Shown one piece after another: positions 43,111 to 55,899 of a stretch of 64,000 bases of DNA (the first letter of the stretch is position 1; every line of letters begins with the position of its first letter). The DNA lies in the NCBI RefSeq assembly GCF_002775205.1, contig NC_036461.1, forward strand, positions 17,704,015 through 17,768,014. The letters run 5' to 3'. The DNA comes from Xiphophorus maculatus. Its lineage: Eukaryota; Chordata; Actinopteri; Cyprinodontiformes; Poeciliidae. Made by a program: the position numbers and the translations under genes. The notes under the pieces are model-generated. The model saw only the letters and a list, made by a program, of their open reading frames with translations, was not told the origin of the DNA and searched no databases.

Positions 43111-45890
43111 CTGAAAACCACACAAGATCCAGAGAGTCGAGAGCCTGGGAAGACAAAAAAAAAACAAAAAAACAAATGAGAAGTGATGAAATTCAAATGT
43201 GCTAACCATCGCTGTTAAGAGGGAAGGGGTTGACATGGTGAGAGGATACTTATGATGATTGCTGTGATGTAGATGAAAGGATAAAATTTAATCCATCTGA
43301 TAGTTATAACTCAGCATTCAAATATATTTATTCAATCACAGGTGGCTGCTGACAGCCAAACTGCAACGACTTCCAGTCAGATGCTCAATCCGTTCAGTTT
43401 AATTCACTCCCACCTTGCTATTTCCGGAGCAAAATGCTTTACATGATAAATGGATAAATGCTTCAAATCTACTGTTTAAACTTAAGCACAATGCTTTCAA
43501 ACAGAGTCAAATAACACAAGAACACCAATGGCAAATGTCTGTGGTTGTAAGGAGCCACAACCTTTGGGCAAGGTGATTTGTATATGAAATACTGAACGGT
43601 TAAACTTTATTCCTAAAGCACTTCTCATTCAAATAAGTGTCACACAACATGATGTAAAAAAAAAAAAGATATAAATCACACAGTTATGGAAGACAAAGAA
43701 TTGAGGAATCACAATCATGCAATGAGGCAACTTAGGAAATAACTATAAAGAGCCAAAAGTGCTATAGCGCTAAACTAAGTTAGTAACCACGGAAACAAAA
43801 AGATAAAAATATGCTTTATTAAATCAAAAATAATGACAAAAAGATACACTCATAGTAAAAAAAACCTTTAATTTGTTAAATGAATAAAATACAAACACCA
43901 TTAAAACATCTACAACTTATCGACACACTTCAACTAAATAAGCTAAATAGTCAAAATAAATGTAGGAGTTTGTATTTTGCTTTTAAAAACAAACCGTCCA
44001 AGATGCTCTTGGGAAGGTTTTTTGTATAATAATAAGAAAAAGAGACATCACTGTGAGTTTGGAATACAGAGAACATGAGGAAAACAATAATGGTGAAATA
44101 TAGAGTAGTGTAACATCAGGTATCTGAACCCCAGTAAGTCATGGGCTGGTTTCTGGTATGAAGATATGCAGAGGTTTCAAAGTTACCATTACAAAGACGA
44201 GTCTTTTTCATGAAATAAACCTAAAAATACATCTAACCAAAAAAAAAATGTAATGCACTGTCCATCAGTTATGTATTGGCTGAAAGAAAGGCATTGGGGT
44301 TGTTGTGGTACAAAAACTACACAGTCGTGGTATAGAAACCAACAGAGCACGCGCTCCGATTTAAATTCAGGTACCTCTGTTATATATTTATAAATGGTAA
44401 ACTACAAGCACTACGTATGTCTGTAAGCCAACTAATAATAATGTCTGATAGTCCAACTAATAAAACTCTTGTGGCATAAATTATTTACCATCTCACAGAA
44501 AAAATAACTAATTATTTGTGCTTTTATTGTCAGACTGATTCTGAACTATGTAAAAAGTCTTAATTTGAACATAGTGCATACAATATATTTTTGTGTATGT
44601 AGTTCAAATGGATAAAATTAGGCATATTTGAACAAAACGTACAAGCAGATGGAGCCAAATCACTCCCAAGCAATCCTTTGATATCCATTAGATGTGCATC
44701 AACAGGTGATGGATACATATGTGCAACACCTTCGACTTGGAGGTTTAAGGTGAATTGCAACAATTGTTTACAACTGGAGAATATCAGCTTATCAACTCTA
44801 AAGGGTATAATATTCTCTACAATCCACTGGAAATGTACAAATATATTTTTTTGTTTAATTTTCACTTAACCACTCATTCTTACAGGTTACTTTCTATATA
44901 CTATTCTTATTCAGCATGGATATTTTCCATTTTCACCAATCCCATGTCAGTTGACATCTTTTGAAAGATCACATGACATATTTTTGTTTAAAAGTTTTGT
45001 GCACACTTTGTCACCACGGGGTGTATGTACTGTGAGGATATCACACTGACGTGACTTAATTAAAAGAAGCTTTAGTCATCACAGTCACAAATTAATTCAC
45101 ATTGATTATTGTGTAATATTACAGACATAACCACCACGGAGACTGGCCCATCGTACCCTATCCAATCTTATGCCGAGCCAGTAATGGGGAAGAGAGAACT
45201 TTTATCCCTGCCGACGGGAGTGGCACACATCTAGGTTAACACGCTGATGACCTCATTCTCAAACGTCCAAACAAAGAAAAATTACCATAAGCATCATATG
45301 ATAAAAACAGGAATTGGTTTTGACGGGCTGATTTCAACATATGCAAAGCAGCAAACTGACAATACTGGAAGCTAATGCTTAAGATGGTAAATAATACTAG
45401 TTTGGGAGCGTTTGTGCCCAACTCGCGACGTATATAGTGAAAACATTGAAAATACACAGTAGATAAAGGATTCTGTTTATTTATTAACGCTAACTAAAGC
45501 GATGTCTTTACCACTGAGGGCTACACAGAAGGCTAACTAGACACAGAAGCAGATATTGGGTAAGGCTACTTGGCTAACAGGAAAGCTAACAAAGTGGGAG
45601 ATGAAATGAAAACCGGGGTTTGACATTTTATTTTACTCGACGAGCTGTTCTGGGCAATTCAAATCACGACGATAAGCCATGTATCAAAACAAATTAAACG
45701 CTATTAACTCGTAATATTGACTTGAGGCCTGTAGCCGAGCAGATCGATGATAGCAGCGAAACGTAGCTTGCGTGCTAGCTTCGGTAATTTATATATTTGT
45801 GTGTGCAGTCGGGCTAAAATACATCGACGAACTGCTGAGGGATTAATGCGTATGTTCGTGGACTCGTTTCAAACTGGTACTAGTATCTAC

Positions 45891-46075
45891 CTTTTGGCTG
45901 ACTTCTTAAATAGGTTGGTTCTCCCGTCGACTGCCTTTTAGCTCCTGTGTTTTCTTTACAACTTAAGGCGGAAGTTTTTTAGGACTGGCCCAAGCGTCAT
46001 CTTCCGGACCAATGCTACGTGTGAGCATGCGTCATCCAATCAGCTGGCTAAATTGACCGTGACGTAACTTAAATG
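45891..46075 (-). promoter_or_regulatory. pdcd10: PDCD10 promoter and 5' UTR exon
   Basis: The minus strand ends a putative exon at CAGCCAAAAG|GTAGATAC (45891). Around 45960-46075 there are two ETS-type cores (GGCGGAAGT and CTTCCGG), two CCAAT motifs (GACCAATGC and TCCAATCAG) and a CRE-like GTGACGTAA, with no TATA box: a typical housekeeping promoter. The second 5' UTR piece joins the first coding exon at about 43033. Confidence 0.6.
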
Positions 46076-46137
46076 GTTAACATTTTTGGCGTTGCCGCTT
46101 TCAGGTACAGTACTATAAAAATAAGACTATTGTCTAT

Positions 46138-47360
46138 GGCAAGCCGTTTTAACATAAATTCGGTTTCGTCTGCCTATCCGTAATTACATTCTAGATGCAT
46201 TTTGACTACACAAAACTACATTTTGACTATCCGGTATGGTAATTTAAGATATCTGGATTTACATTCTGACTAGTAAGAATAATAATTCGAGATATCTTTA
46301 ATTACATTTTGACGAGTCAAAAATCCTTTCATGATATCTCAAATTACGACATTGGATTCGTCATTTGACGGGACACATCCGTAATTGCAATTTTAGATAT
46401 CTGAATTAAGAATTGCGTGAAGGCCCTTTGTGCTGTCCAAACAGTTGCCTGCAGAATTTTATGTTTCCCCGCACAAAATTGTCAGTAAATGCCACAACGT
46501 AGAAAGAGCTCGGCAATGTTGGACATGCGGAGAACGCAAAACTTCAACTATAAGACTGCTTCTCAAATCTGCAAAGAATTTCCTGTTTATTCATTTTCGA
46601 CAAACTGAATGCACTTAAAAACAGCGTTGAAAAGTTAAAATTGCTTTGACAATAGCAATTTCAACATAAAAGTTGTGCATTTTCAAACATCTTTTTTCGT
46701 TTTTTCTATTTGTCATTGTTTTATTAAACTTTCAAATTGCTACGTAACTCAGGGACGTTTTGACTATACAGAATACATATTCAGGATTTCAGTCATGTCA
46801 TTTTGACTAGTCAGGATGTTAATTTAAGATATCTTAAATAGAAAAGCTGTGTAATTCTAGATATCTCTAATTCATTTAGAGATATCTTAAAAGGAATTTT
46901 GACTAGTCAAAATTACAATTCAAGATACCTTTAATTTAGTTTTGTCTAGTCATTATTTGCTTTTAAGATAGGCTATCTATAATTTAGTTTTCACTAGTCA
47001 AAACTACATACCTCCAATCCAAAAATAAATTTAAGATATGAATGATGTTGTCATTCGAGATATCTTTAGTTAGAATTATGACTAGTCAAAACTAAAATCG
47101 AGATATCTTGAATTTACTTTATGACTAGTCATAATTTAATTGTAGATATCTGAAATGTGTATTTCAGATAGTCGGTAATTAATTGCAGATATCTTGAATT
47201 GAAGTCTCCATACAACTCAATGGTAAATCTGACGTCATTTCGACTGGTCAGAATGCAATTAGAGATTATCTCAAATAGGTATTTTGTCTAGTCAAAATAT
47301 AATTAGAGATATCTGGAATGTAAGGGTGGCAAAACCGAATTTATGTTAAAATGGCTTGCC
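46138..47360. mobile_element. Palindrome-array element with 29-bp terminal inverted repeats
   Basis: The ends (46138-46166 and 47332-47360) are inverted repeats matching at 28 of 29 positions; each outer end begins GGCAAGCC. Inside, two blocks (about 46200-46420 and 46750-47330) alternate two palindromic cores, AGATATCT and TTTTGACTAGTCAAAA, separated by AATT-rich linkers. GATATC occurs about 12 times and ACTAGTC or a one-base variant about 10 times. A central 300 bp (46430-46740) lacks them. There is no transposase. A target duplication is not clear, so the class of DNA transposon is open. Confidence 0.75.
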
Positions 47361-49680
47361 TTAATGGCTTTGTACTTTGCTTTTCCCCGCAGGGATTGTC
47401 GGCTTTTTTATAAGTAGACACCAAAAGCGCCTACGGCGGTTCAAAGAACAGATGAAGTTTTATCAGTTAAAAAAAATATGCTTAACAGACTTAAAAAAAA
47501 ATACGAAATACTACCTGAACCAGAGGTGTCCAAACTTAGGCCCGAAAGCCGTTAGAAGGTATAATTTTGTGAGGTCCTCAAGAATGGTTCAACTTTAACC
47601 TGCTAGCAAATGGAGTTGATGTAGTGGGTCGCTTCTTTGTATTGTACTACAATAAATCAAGCTGCATATGTACCACATTTTTAGGAATTTTTTTTTGGAT
47701 AACACTAGAAAATTATCCAATATTTGTCTTGCATTACAGTGTATCAATCTATTGTCTTGTTTGTTTGTTGTCTGGGTACATCTCCTTTGATAAGATATTA
47801 ATTTACATGTAGACTTCAGACAGACAGATATGAACACAAACACACCCTGACGTAATCTGACCTAGATTGCCATAGAGTAAAAATCTTTCATTTATATGCA
47901 ATAGTTGTGATTTTGTGTCTAAATCTGAGCAACGTACATTAAAACTGAACCATGAACTCATCTTTTACTGTCTATTTTGTCACCTATCATTTGCTATAAA
48001 TTTCCTTCCCCATGCCAAACAGACAATACATCACTAAGGTCAAAGTTCAGCTACACAGTAAAAAAATGCTGTGTAGGCCATCTTGGGCAAGAGGTTTGCG
48101 CTGTTGCCACAAGCTTCATGTTTGTCTCCATCTATTTTGTATCGAAGCTTAAAAAAAAGCAGAAAATGTTCTCCGTGATACATTTTCAACTGTTTGTTAC
48201 ATTCAGTCTAAGAATGGTGAAACGGCCCCTCGGTTTGAAATTTGGATCAAGTACCGATCGTTTTATTTACCAGCTTCAGTGCAGCTATGATTTCTTGCAG
48301 CGGTTATATTGTTCACAACACAGAGAGGTACAATCTCCCCTTTGACTCGCTAACAAACAATAGAAATCTGTTTGGAGTGCAAATTTTTTTTCTTAGTTTG
48401 TCTGTCTTCAGACAAAATAAGAAAGGTTAGTTTCTTAGGTCTTCATAAAATTTAATAATGGGTGATATGACTTTCTGTCCAGGGCGGCACAGCTTAGGGG
48501 GAGGTCACAAAGCCAAAAAAAAAAAAGTTATCTATTATTCCACCCTGATTGTGTTTTCTATTACTGAATTGTATAGTCAGTCAATTGAAATGGGAGTCCA
48601 ACTGTAGTGTGAACATTGTAAATAAGCATACTGTTACCACTATCAGGATTCTTCTATTAATCTCTTCACAACAAAAATGGCAAAGGATCATCAGCTTTTT
48701 CTTTCAGCATCTTTTTATCAACCAAACACTTTTATAGTACATTTCAGCTACACAGCAGTTCAAAGGATTTACATCATAAGAACATAAAAAAAACCACCAT
48801 GATAATTAACATTTACATGTTGTCTTTAGCCATCCCTTTATATTTTTCTAGTGGTTTATGTTATTTTCCCATGGATTTCTGTTATTACTATTTAACTATC
48901 TTCCTTTCATCGTTATTTTCTGATACCCCCATTTGTTCAGCATCCGCTGTTGTGCTGTTAGCTGGCAGCACTTCACCTTATACACCTCTTCTTCTTCTTC
49001 TTCTTCACATGTTGATTACTTCCATTATTAATAGTGTCCAGACGGTATTTAGCTTCTTCGAAGAAGAGGTTGAATGATGAATGATTCATCTGCATCCTCT
49101 CTCACACTGATCTGGACGTGATCCTGATTATGTCAGCATTAAAAAGATTGTATCTTGACGATTTTATTGTCTCTCTCTTTTTTTTCCCCCACCCATTTGA
49201 TATCTGTTTGATTGTCTACCGGTGTTTGTTCTGGATCCTTCTTTTCCTCCTCCAACCTAGATTCACGTGGGGTGACAGTCAACAGTGGGTCAGGCGTTAT
49301 ATTTCCAGCGATTTGATTGGCTGAGGGTCAAAGACATGTTCGTGGAAAATTTGGACCACTAAAGTCATAAAATGAAGGCGATAAATGCTTTTGTGTGAAC
49401 TCTTCCCATCTAGTCTGCCAGAGGATGTAAGTGTTGTCACAGAGGTATGTAAGATTAAAAAATAAAAAAATAAATAAAATCATGCAAAATATGCATGCAC
49501 AAAATCGTTGTGAATATAATTATTATAAATACAATAGCAACCAAGACGTTTCCCCCCCCCCCATTTTTTTACTAATACAATTGCAAAGAGCAATACCCTT
49601 ATCCCATGTTTACTGCAGTCAGCGAAGTTACATAGGAATTTTCCACTCTTAAGATTATTTTTACACTGTGGAGTGGAGTG
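47361..49680. other. Intergenic, no gene recognised
   Basis: This contains a fragment of a dispersed repeat at 47519-47560 (GAGGTGTCCAAACTTAGGCCCG) and a (TTC)n run near 48987-49006. Short open frames here show no domains. Confidence 0.4.
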
Positions 49681-50200
49681 GGAGGGAGTCGTGTTTTCAT
49701 CCTCTTCTAATCGCCTTTCAAACCACTTTGTTTAGTTCCGCATAATTATGATGAATAAATCAGAATGATTTGTGTCTCCACGTTGCAATTATTGGATGAC
49801 AGTATTATTTTTCTTTGATAACCGGTTGGTTTTTTCCTGAGACCGGCGCATGCACCGCCTTCAAAGCTAAAATGGAAAACAATCGATGCCTAACATGCAT
49901 TATAAGGCAAGGGGATTGTGTTAATGCGTGTTAAATACATCTGCACCTGATTTGCATATATCCTGCGTAGTTTTCTACATGTGCTGTGAAGCAGATCAGA
50001 GACAGCAGCTGCACATGTATTGCACGTGATATGGTGTTTTTGTTGCTCATTGGCAGGCGACAGTCTCTACTTGGCAGTAATTGGTCAGGAAGAGGCGTTC
50101 ATTTTGTAAGATCTTTTAATACCGTTATTTAACAAAAATAAAGTGTCAATAGAAATTGTCGAAGAAAACCCTGAAACAGTGAAATGGTAAGTGTTACTTC
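49681..50200. other. Less repetitive upstream segment, possible regulatory DNA
   Basis: No known repeat was recognised here. It has several near-palindromic short motifs (GCAGCTGC, ATGCATTATAAGGCA, ATTTGCATAT octamer-like) and a CCAAT-type TAATTGGTC near 50080. It lies about 1 kb upstream of ISYNA1. Function is not shown by the sequence. Confidence 0.3.
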
Positions 50201-50894
50201 CACACCCTGTTTATCTTTTGCATGTGGCTTAGAAGAACCGGGGTTAAAATTGGCACAATGATATAATTTTTAATGAATGTAAACATAAATACAATTATTT
50301 GTCATTTGCAAGACATTTGGTTGCGTCAAGTAGCATGCATTCGAAGTCAAGTATTTGGTATAGCTAACAAATAATTAAAAGATGACAAAATGTTTTTAAA
50401 GTGTAGAACTTTATTTTTATGTCAAACATTTCTAAACTGAAATAAAAAAATCTTGCCATCATTGGTGTCATACATTTTGTTTATAGGAGAAAATGCTGCT
50501 TGGAATAACCTGGGTCAAAGTAGGAAAAACAATTAAAGCACCGCCAACTGATAATGACTGTCAAGATGCAAGGCTGAATCGGTTATTGTCAACATGGACC
50601 TTTTTTTTTACATTTATGACTTAGTATTCATACATGCAAGCACTTCCAACTGCATGTAAGTCTCCTGGATTAATACGTTTGCATTTGAAGGCACAAGGAC
50701 AGCAACAAAATGCAAAAAAAAAAAAAACAAACGCCATTAAGGCTATCATTTGGAGCTTTAACAAATGCTTTATTGGGTTATAAAGTGATCAAATCCAGGA
50801 ATGAATTACTAAATTGTGCAATGTGTGATTCTACAAACAGCCTTCAGTAGACCCACGCCAGTGGAACATTTTCTTTTCCATCAGAACCCTCTAG

Positions 50895-50911
50895 AATGGA
50901 ATATTTCTGAC
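50895..50911 (+). promoter_or_regulatory. isyna1: Candidate osmotic-response element (OSRE1-like)
   Basis: AATGGAATATTTCTGAC fits, at all 17 positions, the consensus DDKGGAAWWDWWYDNRB that I recall for the osmolality-responsive enhancer found in tilapia inositol-pathway genes. It also fits the looser tonicity element YGGAANNNYNY. It is about 115 bp before the TATA box. The consensus is from memory. Confidence 0.5.
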
Positions 50912-50959
50912 TTGTGCTGCGGTCCCTCCTCTAGGATGCTGGGCTTCAGAGCAGCGCTC

Positions 50960-51017
50960 CCATTGGTTGACGGTGCCACGCGCTAGCCTTTTGTCTGCAG
51001 CCACGCGCCTTATATAA
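50960..51017 (+). promoter_or_regulatory. isyna1: ISYNA1 core promoter: CCAAT and TATA boxes
   Basis: CCATTGGTT (inverted CCAAT) lies at 50960-50968 and TATATAAA at 51011-51017. Transcription should start near 51040. A TATA box suits a strongly inducible gene. Confidence 0.7.
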
Positions 51018-51039
51018 ACGGATGGGGGCGAGCTGGTTG

Positions 51040-51209
51040 GGTTGAATCGGATGAGTTCGACGTACTAAGAAGAGGAGTCCGCTAGCAGAGACAACCAACG
51101 GAAGCCACTCGACACTACTTCGCGACAAGGACTAGAACTTTCCAGAAGAATATCCGACAACGACACTAGAGCTGAAAGCTTTTTCTTACCATTGGAAGAA
51201 GAAAAATAG
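51040..51209 (+). other. isyna1: ISYNA1 non-coding first exon
   Basis: The exon runs from the inferred start to the donor AATAG|GTTAGT. A 95-bp intron ends at the acceptor TTTTCAG (51304), 11 bases before the start codon. Confidence 0.6.
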
Positions 51210-51315
51210 GTTAGTTGGAGAGTGTGTTTCTTGCTTAGCGGACGCTTGGAGCTAACAGGAAGTGTTTCATTGCAAATTGTAATAACATCTTTGTTGCTTT
51301 TCAGAGTCTGCCGCC

Positions 51316-54300
51316 ATGTCCGCGAGCATTCACGTTAACAGCCCCAATGTGAAGTACACAGACACGCACATCGAGGCGCATTACTCCTACCAAACCACCT
51401 CTGTGCGTCAGGAGGGGAACAGAGTGACGGTCAGTACAACTATAGTCATGAACACCGACTCTGCCATCACAGTAAATGTGCGGCTGCGCACAGACTGCCG
51501 TCTGTCCTAGTTTCCGTAGCTGACGTCGGTCTCTGTGGCATACAGGTGACCCCGCGCAGCACCGAGATGACATTCCGCACCGAGCGGCGTGTTCCCCGGC
51601 TGGGCGTGATGCTGGTGGGCTGGGGAGGAAACAACGGAACCACCGTCACCGCCGCTGTCCTGGCCAACAAGCTGGGTCTCACCTGGAGGACCAAGAACGG
51701 AGAAAAGGTGAGCGGAGGGACCCAGTTTGAAGTGCAGAAAATATAGAAAAAATCAGTTTACACTTTAAAGTTGTTATATTTGAGATTAAGAGTAATATTA
51801 TTATAAGAATATAATTATGGTAGGTTCCAGTTAATTACACAAAATTATGTGTGAATGTTGATGATATATATAAAAATCATCAACTTCTTGTTCCTCCTTA
51901 TTGGAGTGTTCATTCTCAACTATCAGAGTTCCTAGATATTTCCCATAGAAGGGCATGGATATGCAACACTACCCCCGGTGGCCAAGTCTGGTGTTCTCCT
52001 TATAAAACCAAATGTCTTCGGGCATGCCATGGTGGCATAGTGGATAGCACGACCCACATTTGGAGGCCTTGAGTCCTCAACACGGCCGTTGCGGGTTCGA
52101 CTCCCAGACCCGACGACATTTGCCGCATGTCTTCCCCCCTCTCCTTTGCCGTTTCCTGTCAGCCTACTATCATATAAGGGACACCAGAGCCCACAAAAGA
52201 CCCCCTGGAGGGGTACAAAAAACCAAATGTCTTCCTTTATGTGATGTAACATAGTTTAATCTGACCTGTAACAGAATTAACTCACTTACTTTTTTGCCTT
52301 TTCTCTCATCTCTATTCCTTTAGAAAGCAAACTACTATGGCTCCCTGCTACAGGCGTCCACTGTTTGTCTGGGGTCAGGGCTGGAGGGAGAGGTCAATGT
52401 GCCATTCCGTGACCTGCTGCCCATGGTGCACCCTAATGACATTGTCTTTGATGGTATGGAGAACCCCAGATATTCCGCTCATGGGTTAACCTGAAACACC
52501 TCAATGTGTTTATGTGTGAGAGTGAAGACAGGGAGACTTTTGTTAGGAAAACCTGATTTTAAAGCTGTGGCTTGAAAATCCAATGGAAAGCAAGTTAATG
52601 TGAACCAGTGCTGGCTCAAGTCAAAAGCAAATAATCGCACTGCTTAGGGCCTCCAGGCCAGCAGGGGGCTCCCCAGATAGAAGATTTGTGTTTTTGAGTC
52701 CTTTATTTTCACTCAACTTTGTAAACAAAGAGCTTAATTTAAAATATTTCTTGAAGTTTCATTGTGAGTAATACTTTTTTAGTATAAATTTTGCATAGTA
52801 GATGACAACCTAGATGAGTATATTTGTGTTTCAATGGGAAACGGTAAATTTAAAGTCTACCAACTGCTACCAAATGCTGGCTCTGACATGAACTAATGTT
52901 CATATCGGAACATAGAGCATAGTGACGTTTCTCTAGTTAATCTGTGTTGTAAAAGTAAAAGTCCTTTATTTTTGTGATGGATCCATGTCTTCAGGTTGGG
53001 ACATCTCCTCACTGGATCTGGGCAGAGCAATGGAGCGAGCGCAGGCACTGGACTGGTCCCTGCAGGAGCAGCTGCGACCATACATGAGCAGCCTCAAACC
53101 AAGGCCTTCCATTTATATACCCGAATTTATTGCAGCGAACCAGGAGAGTCGGGCTGACAACGTCCTCACTGGCACCATGGTGGAGCAGGTAACGGATGCT
53201 GCCACTCCCCTTTTCTTTTTGTTTTTGATCAATTTTAGCTATTATTTGTGCCATTTTATTTAAAAAAACGTAAATGATTTTCCAGATGGAGCAGATCAGA
53301 GCTGACATTAGAGACTTCCGTCAGTCCAGCGGCGTGGACAAAGTCATAGTTCTGTGGACGGCCAACACGGAGCGCTTCTGCGATATCGTCCCGGGGGTCA
53401 GTGACTCAGCCAAGAACCTGCTGGCTGGAATCCAGGTGAGAAAGAGCTCTATGCGAGGTTGCATTGAGCAGGTTTGGTTTGAAGTCTTCAGTTCTCTCAT
53501 CTGTACACTTTTCCTCCTCCTCAGGCTGGAGCTGCAGAGATTTCTCCCTCCACTCTGTTTGCCGTGGCCAGCATTCTGGAGGACTGCGCCTACATCAACG
53601 GCTCTCCACAGAACACCTTCGTCCCCGGGGCCGTAGAGCTGGCCATACAGAGAGGCGTGTTCATCGGTGGCGACGACTTTAAGTCTGGCCAGACCAAAAT
53701 CAAGTCAGTTCTGGTGGACTTCCTGGTCAGCGCAGGCATCAAGGTAAGATTATCCCTTTTTTTTCTTTTTTAGAAGGATAGTAATCCAGGAAAAACAACA
53801 AACAAAGCAGATTCAGCAGCTTTGCTTCGTCTTGACAGCCTACGTCCATCGTCAGCTACAATCACCTCGGCAACAACGACGGGAAGAACCTGTCTGCTCC
53901 TCAGCAGTTCCGCTCCAAGGAGATCTCCAAGAGCAACGTGGTGGACGACATGGTCCAGTCCAATCCTGTGCTGTATAAGCCTGGGGAGAAACCTGACCAC
54001 TGTGTGAGTGAAATATAAAAAGCACAAACTCACACTGGAACGTTTGTGTGAATACTCACAGTGAACCTCTGCCGCGTCTCCCTCCTATGTCAGGTGGTGA
54101 TTAAATATGTCCCATATGTGGGAGACAGCAAGCGTGCCATGGATGAGTACACATCCGAAATAATGATGGGCGGGCTCAACACCATCGCGCTCCACAACAC
54201 CTGTGAGGTTAGTATCAATGCATTTCAGCAACAAAACCACCATGAGATTCAAGTGGAAGCAGCCTTACTGCGGAGAGGCTCAGGAGCAACTGATCCTGAT

Positions 54301-55405
54301 GATAATCCATCTTTTTAAGCCTTAAATCTAATACAAAGAGACACATGCAGGTCACACACTGTCTTAGCTCATTCTGCTACCAGATGGAAACAGAAGCACA
54401 ACATCTAAGTTAAATTTGCAACAATTTGTAGTTGTTCATTCCAAAACTCTTTAGCTAGGGGACTTTTATAGGCACTTGTACTAGATTTTGTTAGAGGCAA
54501 TAAAGTAAATGGGAAAAAGTCAAATATACACTTTTTGATGGTATTTTTAAAATTTGTATTATTCTAAATAGGGTAAATTAAAGACAGTGGTCTTGGTTTG
54601 GGATATTTTGACTTTGTCTCCCTCTAGTGATTAAAAAGAAAAAAGGCGAGCATTTCTGCAGAATGCCTTGCTCACACCATCAGACATCTAAATAGCTTGA
54701 TGTGAGACATAGCTTTTCTAAATTTAACAGCTTAATTTATTACAAAATACTACTCTAATTTGAACTTAGTTATTCATAATAATCAAGATAAACTAAGAAA
54801 AAAAAACACTTTGTTTTGACGCAGTTTGACTCAGCTTTAGTTTTCAATTTTCCTCTTTGAATCTTAACAGGACTCACTCCTGGCCAGCCCGATCATCCTG
54901 GACCTGGTTATCCTGACTGAGCTTTGCCAGCGAGTGACAGTCAGGCCTCAGGGAGAGGAGGACTTCCAGTCCTTCCACAGCGTCCTCGCTCTGCTCTCCT
55001 TCCTCTGCAAGGCCCCCCTGGTCCCATCAGGGACTCCTGTCGTCAATGCCTTTTTCCGCCAGAGAGCCTGCATAGAAAACATTATGAGGTATGCAATCCT
55101 TTCAAATGAGAATGTGTTTTTTTTTTCTCTCTCTAGTGAACTTAACGGTCCATCCAACACGAGAATTATAAGTTCTGACTGATCTCTTTTTGTTCTTGTC
55201 CAGAGCATGCCTTGGTCTTCCTCCCCAGAACCACATGCTGCTGGAGCACAAGCTGCAGAGAAACTTCCTGACGGCACACTCAACCTACATCAACAACGAT
55301 GTGGCCACACTAAAAAAAGCCGCCCTCGCCAATGGGAACCATACCCCTGTACCACTGAAAAACGGCATCTACACACACAAGAGCGACACGGCTTGCGCTA
55401 TGTAA
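51316..55405 (+). CDS. isyna1: Inositol-3-phosphate synthase 1, 555 aa
   Basis: Ten coding exons: 51316-51429, 51546-51707, 52324-52453, 52995-53188, 53286-53435, 53525-53743, 53839-54003, 54094-54207, 54871-55088 and 55204-55405. All have GT-AG introns and sum to 556 codons with TAA (human: 558 aa). The cytosolic enzyme turns glucose 6-phosphate into 1D-myo-inositol 3-phosphate using bound NAD, the first and limiting step of inositol synthesis. Visible motifs are the NAD loop [10 protein letters not shown] (exon 2), [34 protein letters not shown] and [17 protein letters not shown], the last group carrying the catalytic lysines. The start has a strong context (GCCGCCATGT). In euryhaline fish this gene is salt-induced because inositol is a compatible osmolyte. 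Intron 3 holds a SINE. An AATAAA at about 55882 probably ends the transcript. Confidence 0.98.
52005..52234 (+). mobile_element. tRNA-derived SINE, copy 2, in ISYNA1 intron
   Basis: The body (52020-52219) carries an A box (GTGGCATAGTGGAT) and a B box (GCGGGTTCGACTCC) and ends in an A-rich tail. AAACCAAATGTCTTC at 52005-52019 is repeated at 52220-52234, a target duplication of at least 14 bp, so the insertion is young. It is in the same direction as the host gene and away from splice sites. Confidence 0.92.
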
Positions 55406-55881
55406 CGGCAGATATTTCACTGAACGGACTGCTGCAAACTTTAATGAATTGTTTGAGATGATCAAACACCCTGATTGATCAAATTTTGATCCAAATATAA
55501 AAAGGAATTAGCTAAATCTGCTTGAGGGTAGAGACCACAGTTGTTTAGAAATGTGTGGAAACCACACACGGTAACTGACCAAGACTTTTGTGTGCACCAC
55601 CTTTTTAACATTTCACTGTTTGTAAATTATTTAATGCTGTTTTTATGAGTTTACCATGTTTTAATTGAAGTAGGTTTTCATATTTAGAATGTTAACGCAC
55701 AAATGTACTGTATATATCTGAAAAATAGATGTTTAATATAGGTACTGTAATGCTTCTACTTGAATAGACAGCTTATAATGTTGAAAAGAGGGAATGTTGC
55801 ATTCACTGGTTTTGTGTTGACATCTTGTTTCTGATGTATTGTAGAATTTTTAAAGGTTTTGTGTGAAATTGAGTATTTTAC

Positions 55882-55887
55882 AATAAA
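55882..55887 (+). terminator. isyna1: ISYNA1 polyadenylation signal
   Basis: AATAAA about 480 bp after the stop, in an AT-rich 3' UTR; the first clear signal downstream. Confidence 0.6.
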
Positions 55888-55899
55888 ATTAGAATTTTT

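Noticed and set aside
51430-51510. ISYNA1 first coding exon reading past 51429
   Set aside because: The donor ACG|GTCAGT joins to the exon at 51546 and gives the conserved [13 protein letters not shown] order; the extension ends in a stop.
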